From contig CAJKXC010000028.1 in NCBI GenBank assembly GCA_905203765.1, positions 1 to 31,112 on the forward strand: 31,112 nt of DNA. Direction: 5' to 3'. Source of the DNA: an uncultured Bacteroides sp. Its GTDB lineage: Bacteria; Bacteroidota; Bacteroidia; Bacteroidales; Bacteroidaceae. The notes below the pieces were generated by a model. That model searched no databases and had not been told where the DNA came from. It was given only the letters and a program-made list of their open reading frames with translations. A program made the translations under genes and the position numbers. Numbering within the stretch: position 1 is the first letter of the stretch; every line of letters begins with the position of its first letter. Below, one piece after another: positions 16,371-24,942 of this stretch.

Positions 16371-16411
16371 TCCCGATATCGGGATAGTTTCATTTGAAAC
16401 CACTACCTTTG
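16371..16411 (+). promoter_or_regulatory. Acyl-CoA ligase promoter with two palindromes
   Basis: TACCTTTG at 16404-16411 is an exact -7 box 26 bases before the ATG at 16438. The place of the -33 element is taken by a perfect 14-bp palindrome TCCCGATATCGGGA (16371-16384). A second inverted repeat GTTTCA-TT-TGAAAC (16387-16400) fills the space between. These look like operator sites, by inference. Confidence 0.65.
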
Positions 16412-16437
16412 CAGCATATTTACCAATTCATAAAGAT

Positions 16438-18243
16438 ATGACCTATCATCATTTGTCTGTCCTGATACACCGTCAGGCAGAGAAGTATGGAGACAAAGTA
16501 GCCCTGAAGTACAGGGATTATGAAACCGAAAAGTGGATACCGATATCCTGGAACGAATTCTCGCAGACCGTGCATCGCACCGCCCGTGCTATGGCAGCCC
16601 TCGGAATAGAGGTGCAAGAGAACATCGGCCTCTTCTCTCAGAACAAACCCGAATGCCTCTTTACAGACTTTGCAGCCTTTGCCAACCGTGCCGTGACCAT
16701 ACCCCTGTATGCCACCAGCTCTGCGGCCCAGGCGCAATATATCATCGACGATGCCCGGATACGCTATATGTTCGTGGGCGAGCAATACCAGTACGACGCT
16801 GCCTTCAGCATCTTCGGCTTCTGTCGCTCCCTGCAACAGCTGATTATCTTCGACCGCTCCGTAGTGCGTGATCCGCGTGACATGACATCCATCTACTACG
16901 ATGAGTTCCTGGAACTGGGCAATGATCCGAAGTACGCTGCCATTGTCGAAGAACGCACCGCCAACGCTTCGGACGATGACCTCGGTAACATCCTCTATAC
17001 TTCCGGTACCACCGGCGAACCGAAAGGTGTCATGCTGCATCACTTCAACTATCGCGAAGCGCTGCGCATCCACGACATCCGCCTGCCCTTTATGACCGAC
17101 CAGGACGTCTCCATGAACTTCCTTCCCCTGACCCACGTCTTCGAGAAAGCATGGACCTACCTCTGCCTTCACCGTGGCGTGCAGGTTTGCGTCAATCTCC
17201 GCCCTGCCGACATACAGACCACCATCAAGGAGATACGCCCCACGATGATGTGCAGTGTACCCCGCTTCTGGGAGAAGGTGTACGCCGGCGTACAAGAGAA
17301 GATAGCCCAGGAAACCGGACTGCGGAAAGCCATGATGCTGGACGCCATCAAGGTAGGCCGTACGCACAACATCGACTACCTGCGCGTGGGCAAAACCCCG
17401 CCTATGCTGCTCCATCTGAAATATAAGTTCTACGAAAAGACCATCTACGCCCTGCTGAAGAAAACCGTCGGCATTGAGAACGGTAACTTCTTCCCCACCG
17501 CAGGGGCTGCCGTGCCCGATGAAATTTGCGAGTTCGTCCACTCGGTAGGCATCAACATGGTGGTGGGTTACGGACTGACGGAATCTACCGCCACCGTCTC
17601 CTGCTTCCTCAACGAAGGCTACGAGATAGGCTCCGTAGGCTCTGTGATGCCCGATGTGGAAGTAAAGATAGGCGAGAACGACGAGATCCTGCTCCGTGGC
17701 AAGACCATCACCACCGGCTACTACAAGAAACCCGAAGCCACCGCCGCCGCTATCGACGCCGACGGCTGGTTCCATACCGGAGACGCCGGCTACCTGAAAG
17801 GCGAACATCTCTTCCTGACCGAACGCATCAAGGATTTGTTCAAGACTTCCAACGGCAAGTACATCTCTCCCCAAGCGCTCGAAACCAAACTCGCCATCGA
17901 CCGCTACATCGACCAGATAGCCATCATTGCCGATGAGCGTAAGTTCGTCTCCGCCCTCATCGTCCCCGTCTATGGCTTTGTGAAAGACTATGCGCGGGAG
18001 AAAGGTATCGAGTACAACTCAATGGAAGAACTCTTGCAGCACCCCAAGATACAAGCCCTGTTCCGTGCCCGCATCGACACGCTTCAGCAGCAGTTTGCCC
18101 ACTACGAGCAGGTGAAGCGTTTCACCCTGCTGACGGAACCCTTCAGCATGGAGCGCGGCGAACTGACGAATACCCTGAAACTGAAACGCTCCGTTGTGGC
18201 GAAGAACTACAAGGAACAGATAGACAAGATGTACGAAGAATAA
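16438..18243 (+). CDS. Long-chain fatty acid--CoA ligase (AMP-binding, FadD-like)
   Basis: This 601-residue adenylate-forming enzyme activates fatty acids as acyl-AMP and then acyl-CoA. It has the P-loop YTSGTTGEPKG (residues 187-197), the A5 motif GYGLTES, the A7/A8 region WFHTGDAGYLKGEHLFLTERIKDLFKTSNGKYISP and C-terminal lysines typical of the family. The overall form (N-terminal HLSVLIHRQAEKYGDKVAL) fits long-chain ligases of the FAA1 type. An in-frame GTG at 16330 would add 36 residues, but the -7 box at 16404 lies inside that extension, so I chose the ATG at 16438. It stands alone, with its own promoter and terminator. It may serve in recycling fatty acids for lipid synthesis. Confidence 0.92.
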   Translation: MTYHHLSVLIHRQAEKYGDKVALKYRDYETEKWIPISWNEFSQTVHRTARAMAALGIEVQENIGLFSQNKPECLFTDFAAFANRAVTIPLYATSSAAQAQYIIDDARIRYMFVGEQYQYDAAFSIFGFCRSLQQLIIFDRSVVRDPRDMTSIYYDEFLELGNDPKYAAIVEERTANASDDDLGNILYTSGTTGEPKGVMLHHFNYREALRIHDIRLPFMTDQDVSMNFLPLTHVFEKAWTYLCLHRGVQVCVNLRPADIQTTIKEIRPTMMCSVPRFWEKVYAGVQEKIAQETGLRKAMMLDAIKVGRTHNIDYLRVGKTPPMLLHLKYKFYEKTIYALLKKTVGIENGNFFPTAGAAVPDEICEFVHSVGINMVVGYGLTESTATVSCFLNEGYEIGSVGSVMPDVEVKIGENDEILLRGKTITTGYYKKPEATAAAIDADGWFHTGDAGYLKGEHLFLTERIKDLFKTSNGKYISPQALETKLAIDRYIDQIAIIADERKFVSALIVPVYGFVKDYAREKGIEYNSMEELLQHPKIQALFRARIDTLQQQFAHYEQVKRFTLLTEPFSMERGELTNTLKLKRSVVAKNYKEQIDKMYEE

Positions 18244-18274
18244 CATACATCCATCCCCTTCGGCAGAAACATAC

Positions 18275-18322
18275 GAGCCGGACAACAGAAAGACTCTTTC
18301 CTGTTGTCCGGCTCATTCTTTG
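18275..18322 (+). terminator. Strong intrinsic terminator after the acyl-CoA ligase
   Basis: GAGCCGGACAACAG at 18275-18288 pairs perfectly with CTGTTGTCCGGCTC at 18301-18314, and AAAG/CTTT extends the stem inside. ATTCTTTG follows. It begins 32 bases after the stop codon. Confidence 0.88.
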
Positions 18323-18331
18323 TTATCATGC

Positions 18332-18530
18332 ACAAGATGGCATCTTATGTTGCTCAAGATGGCATCTTATGCTACACAAGATGGCATCTTGTGCAAGTAA
18401 GGCAATAGTGTTCTTGCTGAAAGCAAGCAATGTTCCGGTCTAAAGCAAGTAATGTTCCAGCCGAAAGCAAGTAATGTTTCAGCCGAAAGCAAATAATGTT
18501 TCAGCTGGCAACAAATAATCTTTCCCGTCT
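18332..18530. repeat. 22-nt-period tandem array with two unit types
   Basis: CAAGATGGCATCTT recurs at 18333, 18355 and 18377, exactly 22 nt apart; each copy holds the palindrome AAGATG-G-CATCTT. The array continues in the same period with a second unit type beginning AAAGCAAGTAATGTT at 18420, 18442, 18464 and 18486, a decayed copy at 18508, and a diverged linking unit near 18398. That makes about nine units. As 22 is not a multiple of three, it is not a coding repeat. It lies between the ligase terminator and the SusC gene. Confidence 0.85.
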
Positions 18531-18828
18531 GAAGAATATCTTCATTAACTTTTATTAGCAAAGAAATCTCTCTTTTTCGATAGGGTAGTTGCGCATTGCC
18601 CGGTTTTATATACGAAAGCCCCGAAAAGGGAAACAGTAGAAAAGAGAAACAAAGCAATAATTTTAAGTATTAACCAATAACATATCTAATAGCCTATGAA
18701 GCATAGCAAAAGAAACGAATAAGGTTGACGGTAGACCCCAGCTCGTCAATCGGAAACAGATTCACGAGCAATCCGTTTATTAACTTAACACAATTAATCT
18801 AATATTTATATTTTCTGAAAAACAGCTT
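18531..18828 (+). other. AT-rich leader region upstream of the SusC gene
   Basis: No gene is credible here. A TTGACG...CGTCAA hairpin lies at 18725-18749. I could not find a full -33/-7 pair: TAATTTTA (18658-18665) and TATATTTT (18807-18814) are each one base off TAnnTTTG, and neither has a TTTG at the right distance. The SusC promoter is probably here and may need an activator. Confidence 0.4.
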
Positions 18829-21800
18829 ATGAAAAAGAAAATTATGCTAACCATGGTTTGTCTGCTGGCAGCCATCGGTTGGGTAACAGCCCAAAATTCC
18901 CCCATTAAAGGTATTGTTATTTCAGCAGAAGACAATGAGCCTATCATCGGAGCTTCCGTATTAGTAAAAGGAAGTTCAACAGGAGCCGTAACAGATTTAG
19001 ACGGCAATTTCACAATCACAGACGCACCCGCAGGTTCCACGACATTGGTAGTGTCTTTCGTAGGTATGGTTACACAAGAAGTTCCCATCACTCCGGGAAC
19101 CATAAAAGTCACATTAAAAAATGATGCAAAAGTGCTGGACGAAGTAGTCGTAACAGCATTGGGTATTGCAAAGAAAGAAAAATCATTGACTTACTCCACA
19201 CAGGTAGTAAACGGTGATGAACTGACACGTGCCAAAGATCCCAACATGATGAATGCACTGGCTGGTAAGACGGCAGGTGTGCAGATCAGTAAGAGTTCAT
19301 CAGGTTTGGGTGGTTCTTCTAAGGTCATCATCCGTGGTAACCGCTCGGTAAGCGGAAGCAACCAACCGTTGTATGTAATTGACGGTGTGCCGTTCGGTTC
19401 TTCTACCTCTGAAACAACTTCAACCACAATTGGTGGTAATAATGATGCCGGTAACTTGGATAAAGGTGACGGTATCTCCAACTTGAATCCCGATGACATT
19501 GAAAGTATGAATATCCTGAAAGGTCCTGCTGCTGCAGCTCTTTACGGTAGTTCCGCTGCCAATGGTGTAGTTATTATTACTACCAAGAAAGGTAAAGTAG
19601 GACGTGCCAGCATAACCTTTAATAGCAGTACTACGATAGACCAGGCTGCTTATGGTATTCCGGATTTCCAGAATAGTTATACAGGTAAGACTTCCAGTTG
19701 GGGAAGCAAAATCAATGGTAGCCCCGACTATACGGATGATTTCTTCCAGACAGGTGTTACTACCATCAACTCCCTTGCATTGAGTGCAGGTTCTGAAATG
19801 ATGCAGACTTACTTCTCTTATGCCAATACTTATGGTAAGGGTGTGGTAGAAGGTAACAACTTAGTGAAGCATAACTTCAACTTCCGTGAAAGTGCCAACT
19901 TCTTCAATAAGAAACTGACGGTAGACGCTAACATCAATGCTGTATATCAGAAGGCTAATAACCGTACGGTCAGTGGTGGTTACTATATGAACCCGTTGGT
20001 TGGCTTGTATCACTTCCCGCGCGGTGGTGTGGAGGGAGGAAACTCTTTCGATTATTACAAGAATAACTATTCCGTAAAAGATCCCGTTCGTAATATGATG
20101 ACGCAGAACTGGTACGAAGGTGGTATGAACGATATGGAGCAGAATCCTTACTGGCTTCTGCGCAGAACTCCCAACCAGGATGAGCGCTACCGTACTATTG
20201 TCAATATGAGCGTGAAGTATCAGTTCAATGATTTGTTCTCACTGGCCGCCCGTGGAAGTGCCGACTTTGTTGCCGATAGATCCAGTCAGAAGATGTATGC
20301 AGGAACAAGTTCCGTACTTGCCGGTGCAAATGGCCGCTATATGGCAGATGAGTCTACAACATTGACTACGTACGGCGATATTCTTTTCACTTATCAGCAG
20401 CAATTCAAGAATTTTAGCGTAAATGCATCCGTCGGTGGTAGTGTAAACGATTATAACATCAAGTCTACAGGCTTCGACTCTTTCCCCAGCACGCTTTCTA
20501 TACCGAATGTATTTAGTATGAAGAATGTGCCTTTGAATAGTGGCTCTTTGACCGATGTGGCTAAACATAGACAAAGTCAGTCGGTATTCTTCACCGGTCA
20601 GGTTGGTTTCCGTGATATGATTTATCTGGATGTAACTGCCCGTAACGACTGGACATCTTCTTTGGCTTTTACTAAGTATAAGAACAAAGGTTTCTTCTAT
20701 CCATCTATTGGTTTGACATGGCTTCTTAATGAAACATTCAAGTTGCCCGAATGGATTGACCTGGGTAAGATTCGCGGTGCATGGTCGCAGGTAGGTAACG
20801 GCCTTGACTTCTACATCAGTAATCCTCTCAATACAGTTACTAAGAGTGGAAGTATAAGCTTCAATAGTGCAGCGCCCTTCTCTGACCTGAAACCGGAAAA
20901 AACTACTTCCATAGAAGTTGGTACCGAATGGCGCTTCTTCAACAGCCGCTTGGAGTTTGATTTTACTTACTATAAGACAAATACGAAGAACCAGCTCTTC
21001 GAATTGGAAGCTCCGTCAGGTTCTGAGTTTACCACTTATTACGTGAATGCAGGTAATATACAGAATACAGGTGTTGAAGTAGTGTTGGGTGCCACTCCGG
21101 TGCTGACGAATGACTTCCGCTGGAAGACCAGTGTGAACTTTGCCCGCAATAAGAATAAAGCTATCGAACTGGCTGAAGGTTTGGGCAAGTACTTCACGTT
21201 CAATGGCGGTGAGAGTAACAATATTGCCAGCCGTTTGGAAGTAGGTGGCTCATTTGGTGATATCTATGGAGCTTCTTTCGTACGCGATGATAATGGCAAA
21301 ATTAAGTACGATGAAAACGATATGCCGGTCATTGATAAATCTGATTTCATCAAATTGGGCAATTCCACTCCTGACTTCAATCTTGGATGGAGCAACACGA
21401 TTTCCTACAAGGACTTCTCTCTCTACTTCTTGATTGACGGACGTTTCGGTGGCGAGGTAGTCTCATTGACAGAAGCCGATCTTGACAATTATGGTGTAAG
21501 CGCAGCAACGGGCGCTGCCCGCAAGGCTGGTTTTGTATCTTTGGAAGGTAAACAGATTAAAGACGTTGAAAACTTCTATAAAAATGTGGGAGGTCGTTCA
21601 GGCTGTACCGAGTACTATGTTTATAGCGCAACCAACATCCGTCTTCGAGAAGTATCTTTGTCTTACTCATTGCCAAAGAGCCTGCTTTCCAAGACTGGCT
21701 TTATCAATGGCTTACAGATCTCATTGATAGGAAGAAACTTGTTCTTCTTCAAGAACAATGCTCCTTACGACCCGGATGGCATGATGTCTACCAGCAATCG

Positions 21801-21873
21801 CTTGCAAGGTGTGGATGTATTTGGTATGCCTACCAATCGCTCATTTGGTGTGAACTTGAAGGTTAACTTTTAA
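18829..21873 (+). CDS. SusC/RagA family TonB-dependent outer-membrane transporter
   Basis: This 1014-residue protein is a SusC-type importer that forms the barrel under a SusD lid. The order is signal peptide (to about residue 21), carboxypeptidase-regulatory-like domain (about 25-100, with GASVLVKGSSTGAVTDLDGNFTI), the DEVVVT TonB-box-like motif (104-109), plug (about 115-255, with RGNRSVSGSNQPLYVIDGVPFG) and a barrel to the end. It lacks the N-terminal STN domain used for signalling to anti-sigma factors, so control by an ECF/anti-sigma pair is unlikely. SusD follows after 17 bases. The glycan imported cannot be read from this protein. G+C looks lower than in the GH9 operon downstream. Confidence 0.96.
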   Translation: MKKKIMLTMVCLLAAIGWVTAQNSPIKGIVISAEDNEPIIGASVLVKGSSTGAVTDLDGNFTITDAPAGSTTLVVSFVGMVTQEVPITPGTIKVTLKNDAKVLDEVVVTALGIAKKEKSLTYSTQVVNGDELTRAKDPNMMNALAGKTAGVQISKSSSGLGGSSKVIIRGNRSVSGSNQPLYVIDGVPFGSSTSETTSTTIGGNNDAGNLDKGDGISNLNPDDIESMNILKGPAAAALYGSSAANGVVIITTKKGKVGRASITFNSSTTIDQAAYGIPDFQNSYTGKTSSWGSKINGSPDYTDDFFQTGVTTINSLALSAGSEMMQTYFSYANTYGKGVVEGNNLVKHNFNFRESANFFNKKLTVDANINAVYQKANNRTVSGGYYMNPLVGLYHFPRGGVEGGNSFDYYKNNYSVKDPVRNMMTQNWYEGGMNDMEQNPYWLLRRTPNQDERYRTIVNMSVKYQFNDLFSLAARGSADFVADRSSQKMYAGTSSVLAGANGRYMADESTTLTTYGDILFTYQQQFKNFSVNASVGGSVNDYNIKSTGFDSFPSTLSIPNVFSMKNVPLNSGSLTDVAKHRQSQSVFFTGQVGFRDMIYLDVTARNDWTSSLAFTKYKNKGFFYPSIGLTWLLNETFKLPEWIDLGKIRGAWSQVGNGLDFYISNPLNTVTKSGSISFNSAAPFSDLKPEKTTSIEVGTEWRFFNSRLEFDFTYYKTNTKNQLFELEAPSGSEFTTYYVNAGNIQNTGVEVVLGATPVLTNDFRWKTSVNFARNKNKAIELAEGLGKYFTFNGGESNNIASRLEVGGSFGDIYGASFVRDDNGKIKYDENDMPVIDKSDFIKLGNSTPDFNLGWSNTISYKDFSLYFLIDGRFGGEVVSLTEADLDNYGVSAATGAARKAGFVSLEGKQIKDVENFYKNVGGRSGCTEYYVYSATNIRLREVSLSYSLPKSLLSKTGFINGLQISLIGRNLFFFKNNAPYDPDGMMSTSNRLQGVDVFGMPTNRSFGVNLKVNF

Positions 21874-21890
21874 TTAAATAATTTACGAAT

Positions 21891-23498
21891 ATGAAGATTC
21901 TATTTAAATATGCAGGAGTTATCATGTTGGCTGCTTCCAGCCTTGTGGCCTGCACCGGTGCATTTGATGATTTGAATACCGATCCCAAGGGAGTGACTGA
22001 TGAGGAACTGAAACAAGATAATAATTATGTAGGCATGCACTTTATTCCAATGATGAAGTCGATCTACTATAATGAAACCAATGGAAACTGGGAATATCAG
22101 TTGATACAGAACCTCAATGCGGATATCTTCTCAGGCTATATGGCAAGTGGCTCAGGCTTTGCAGTAGGAGGCAATAATATGAACTATTCACTCAATGCCG
22201 GTTGGAATGACAATTGCTGGGATTATGCTTATAAAAACATAATGGTGGAATCACGTAAGATTACGAATAAGTGTGCTGAAGATGTAGAAACTTATTCTCA
22301 TTTCGATGCCATTAACACCATTATTCGTGTGCTTTCCATGTCACGCATTTGCGACCAATATGGCCCCATTATCTATTCGAAATATGGAGACTCAAAGACC
22401 GGTGGTACTTATGACTCGGGTGAGGATGCCTATAAGAAGTTCTTTGCTGAGTTGAAGGATGCCGCCCAGAAACTGGCTGCTGTAAAAGGTAAGAGTGTAG
22501 CTTCTTTTGCTAATTTCGACTTGGCCTATGGTGGTGATCTTGCAAAGTGGGGTCAATTGTGTAACACTCTTCGCCTGCGTCTTGCCATGCGTATTGTGAA
22601 GTACGATGCTGCTCTTGCCAAACAAGAAGCCGAAGCCGCGATTAAAGATGAGTTGGGACTTATTATGAAAAATGCCGATAACTTCACTATCAGTGGAAAA
22701 GGATATACTAATCCATTGTTTGCGATGACTGCTGTTGGACAATATCATGACATTCTGTTGAGTGCCAATGTTACATCAATCCTTGGTGGTATGGGTGACA
22801 CCCGTTTGGAAAAGTTTGCGTTACCTGCCAGCAGTGGCAAGATAGTAGGTCTTCGTACCGGTATTCCCGATTTGGACAAGCATCCTGAATATAGACGTAG
22901 CAACGAAGCTGTTGGAGAAGCTTCTTCTCTATATCTTGAAAGTGGTACTGTACCGGCTATCCTTGCCACTGCTGCCGAAACCTATTTCTTGCTTGCCGAA
23001 GCTGCTTTGCGCGGATGGGAAGTTGGTGAAACAGCCAAGAGTTACTATGAACAAGGTATTGCTGTCTCTTTTGCACAGTGGGGCGCTGCAATGGGCGACT
23101 ACTTGTCAAGTACTAAGAAACCGGCTGATTTCGTAGATATACTCGATAGTCAGTATAACAGCAAGGCTGTAAGTACCGTTACTCCGAAGTGGGAAGATGC
23201 TACCAGTGACGAGGAACGTTTGGAGAAAATTATTACTCAGAAGTGGATTGCTGTTTTCCCCGAAGGTATGAATGCCTGGGCTGAATATCGCCGCACCGGT
23301 TATCCGAAGCAATTCCCCATCATGAAGAATGACAGTCAGGGAGTAATTGACACTAATCTTGGAGTACGCCGTTTGCCTTTCACTATTGCCGAGAAAGATA
23401 ACAACCTGACAGGTTATGATGATGCCGTGAAGAAGTTGGGTGGACCGGATAATGGAGCAACTCGTGTATTCTGGGACATCGATAAACCTAACATTTAA
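21891..23498 (+). CDS. SusD/RagB family glycan-binding lipoprotein
   Basis: The 535-residue protein starts with a lipoprotein signal (MLAASSLVAC, Cys21) followed by TGAFDDLNTDPKGVT, which matches the SusD-like N-terminus. The helical core resembles SusD proteins of the SusD-like_2 type: the DYAYKNIMVESRKITNKC and AINTIIRVLSMSRICDQYGPIIYSKYGD region, then the C-terminal KIITQKWIAVFPEGMNAWAEYRRTGYPK, a strong signature. It caps the SusC barrel at the cell surface and delivers oligosaccharides. A strong terminator follows 62 bases downstream, so the SusC-SusD pair is likely one transcript and the downstream genes are read separately. Confidence 0.96.
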   Translation: MKILFKYAGVIMLAASSLVACTGAFDDLNTDPKGVTDEELKQDNNYVGMHFIPMMKSIYYNETNGNWEYQLIQNLNADIFSGYMASGSGFAVGGNNMNYSLNAGWNDNCWDYAYKNIMVESRKITNKCAEDVETYSHFDAINTIIRVLSMSRICDQYGPIIYSKYGDSKTGGTYDSGEDAYKKFFAELKDAAQKLAAVKGKSVASFANFDLAYGGDLAKWGQLCNTLRLRLAMRIVKYDAALAKQEAEAAIKDELGLIMKNADNFTISGKGYTNPLFAMTAVGQYHDILLSANVTSILGGMGDTRLEKFALPASSGKIVGLRTGIPDLDKHPEYRRSNEAVGEASSLYLESGTVPAILATAAETYFLLAEAALRGWEVGETAKSYYEQGIAVSFAQWGAAMGDYLSSTKKPADFVDILDSQYNSKAVSTVTPKWEDATSDEERLEKIITQKWIAVFPEGMNAWAEYRRTGYPKQFPIMKNDSQGVIDTNLGVRRLPFTIAEKDNNLTGYDDAVKKLGGPDNGATRVFWDIDKPNI

Positions 23499-23560
23499 AC
23501 TACATCGTTTGATACGTTAGGCCATAAAAGATTCTGGAAAGAATAATCTTTGATGAATAA

Positions 23561-23613
23561 AATAAGGAGAAGTCTGAGAAGTATTCTCATACTTCTCCTT
23601 ATTCCGCATTTCT
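23561..23613 (+). terminator. Long terminator hairpin after SusD
   Basis: AATAAGGAGAAGT at 23561-23573 pairs with ACTTCTCCTTATT at 23591-23603, and inside it TGAGAA (23575-23580) pairs with TTCTCA (23584-23589) around GTA. The near-perfect 20-bp stem is followed by a moderate T-rich tail (ATTTCTT). Confidence 0.85.
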
Positions 23614-23633
23614 TAATATAACATATTATTATT

Positions 23634-24713
23634 ATGAATACAAGATATGTTTTGAATAGCTTATTGGTATTATGCTATTCTATGCTTTTAGCACTTACAA
23701 GTGCATGTAATAATGAATTAGAGACTGTTAAGTTTGAAGAGCAACAATCCATCTCAACAGGAGATGATATGCGTATAATTCAAGCACTCGGTTTTGATAC
23801 TTTAGACATAGTCGAACTGAAGTCTGCATATCTTATCCAAGGCGATATGTTGTTTGAAAAAAGCAACCTTTCAACTTATAGTCAAGCACAAACGAGGCAG
23901 GCTTATCATACCACAGGTTTAATAGGACATCCTAAGCAAAGATCAATTACTGTTGGGATTGATAGTTCAATACCTACATCAGGTGTAGATAACTGGCGGG
24001 ATGAAATACAGGAAGCTATCAATTTATGGAATCCTCTTAGTAATCTTAAAATGACTTATACGACAGCGGCTAATCCGGATATACTTATCCGTAGTGATGC
24101 CAGCGATCCCTTACCAGATTATGTTATTGCAGCTGCTGCTTGGCCAATGAATGGGAGGCCAGGCTCCTCTATCAGGATAAATTTAGATTATGATAGTAAC
24201 AAAACAATTCCAAGGCTGCAAAAAATATATAATATGGTTCATGAGTTAGGACATTGCTTTGGGTTAAGACATACAAATTGGAAATCAAGAAAAGAATCTG
24301 AAGCTAATCGTATTGACGGAACTTCTGACTCAGACCCCTATTCTGTAATGAATGGCGGAACTGCTGACTATTCATGGAGTGGTTTCAGTGAGGGAGACAA
24401 AAGGGCTATTAAATATTTGTACCCACCCTTCTTTGAAGGATATTTTATTGGTTTTCCTGAAGAAGTGAAGCATTTGGGTGTTGACAGGCATATAGTGCGT
24501 GTTGCTGGAAATCATCCGATTGTTAGTTATGGTCCTTGGGGAACTTTTGGAGGAGTGCTTGTTAGTTATAAAGATGATACTGCAACTATTATTGTGGGTA
24601 GTCCAGTAACTTTTGAACTTGGGGTTAAGGTCACAACGATATATGGAGAAACCTATCATATTAGAAAGGAGTATGCAAGCCAAATCACTTACCAAGTTCT
24701 TATGAATAATTAG
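23634..24713 (+). CDS. M57-like zinc metallopeptidase, predicted surface lipoprotein
   Basis: The 359-residue protein has a lipoprotein signal (LLALTSAC, Cys25) and a metzincin zinc site HELGHCFGLRH at 203-213 (ligands His203, His207, His213; base Glu204), with a Met-turn candidate SVMNGG (Met239). HELGHCFGLRHTNW closely resembles the dual-action HEIGH peptidase family (M57). Before it, RSITVGIDSSIP and WRDEIQEAINLWN recall the start of matrixin-type catalytic domains. The last 90 residues form a separate beta-rich region. Codons are AT-rich (AGA, TTA, ATA), clearly unlike the GC-richer GH9 operon. It lies between two terminators, so it is its own unit. A protease here could act on glycoproteins, which is inference. 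Confidence 0.85.
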   Translation: MNTRYVLNSLLVLCYSMLLALTSACNNELETVKFEEQQSISTGDDMRIIQALGFDTLDIVELKSAYLIQGDMLFEKSNLSTYSQAQTRQAYHTTGLIGHPKQRSITVGIDSSIPTSGVDNWRDEIQEAINLWNPLSNLKMTYTTAANPDILIRSDASDPLPDYVIAAAAWPMNGRPGSSIRINLDYDSNKTIPRLQKIYNMVHELGHCFGLRHTNWKSRKESEANRIDGTSDSDPYSVMNGGTADYSWSGFSEGDKRAIKYLYPPFFEGYFIGFPEEVKHLGVDRHIVRVAGNHPIVSYGPWGTFGGVLVSYKDDTATIIVGSPVTFELGVKVTTIYGETYHIRKEYASQITYQVLMNN

Positions 24714-24734
24714 GGGCAAATAATCATTGGCGGT

Positions 24735-24766
24735 TATCTCTAATAGTCTTAATTAGAGATATTATA
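24735..24766 (+). terminator. Terminator after the metallopeptidase gene
   Basis: TATCTCTAAT at 24735-24744 pairs with ATTAGAGATA at 24752-24761 around a 7-base loop, followed by TTATAG. It begins 22 bases after the stop. Confidence 0.65.
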
Positions 24767-24864
24767 GTACATGCCATTTATTATTTGATTAGTGATAATT
24801 ACATCAGTGTAGGCTAATATGAAAAAGAAAAAACACTTAATTGAATTATAGTAACATAACACGA

Positions 24865-24925
24865 GGGCGTATCAAGAATATGCTTTATATTTGCAGAATA
24901 TAAAGAGGACTTTCCTGATACACCC
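24865..24925 (+). promoter_or_regulatory. GH9 operon promoter inside nested inverted repeats
   Basis: TATATTTG at 24886-24893 is an exact -7 box about 50 bases before the GH9 start. It lies within a perfect inverted repeat, CTTTATATT-TGCAG-AATATAAAG. An outer pair, GGGCGTATCA (24865-24874) and TGATACACCC (24916-24925), matches at 9 of 10 positions. No TTTG lies at the -33 place. A regulated promoter or leader hairpin is inferred. Confidence 0.55.
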
Positions 24926-24942
24926 TTTTAATCTTTTATCTT

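Noticed and set aside
16330..16437. Upstream GTG start for the acyl-CoA ligase
   Set aside because: The extension covers two palindromes and an exact -7 box and adds residues not typical of the family.
16420..17874. Open frame of 484 codons antisense to the acyl-CoA ligase
   Set aside because: The ligase motifs on the plus strand are unmistakable; the antisense product shows no domain.
18332..18530. CRISPR array
   Set aside because: There are no unique spacers between repeats: the whole 22-nt unit repeats, units decay along the array, and no cas gene is near.
18367..18657. Small minus-strand open frame across the 22-nt array
   Set aside because: The repeated peptide is only the 22-nt repeat read through changing frames, with no ribosome site or promoter.
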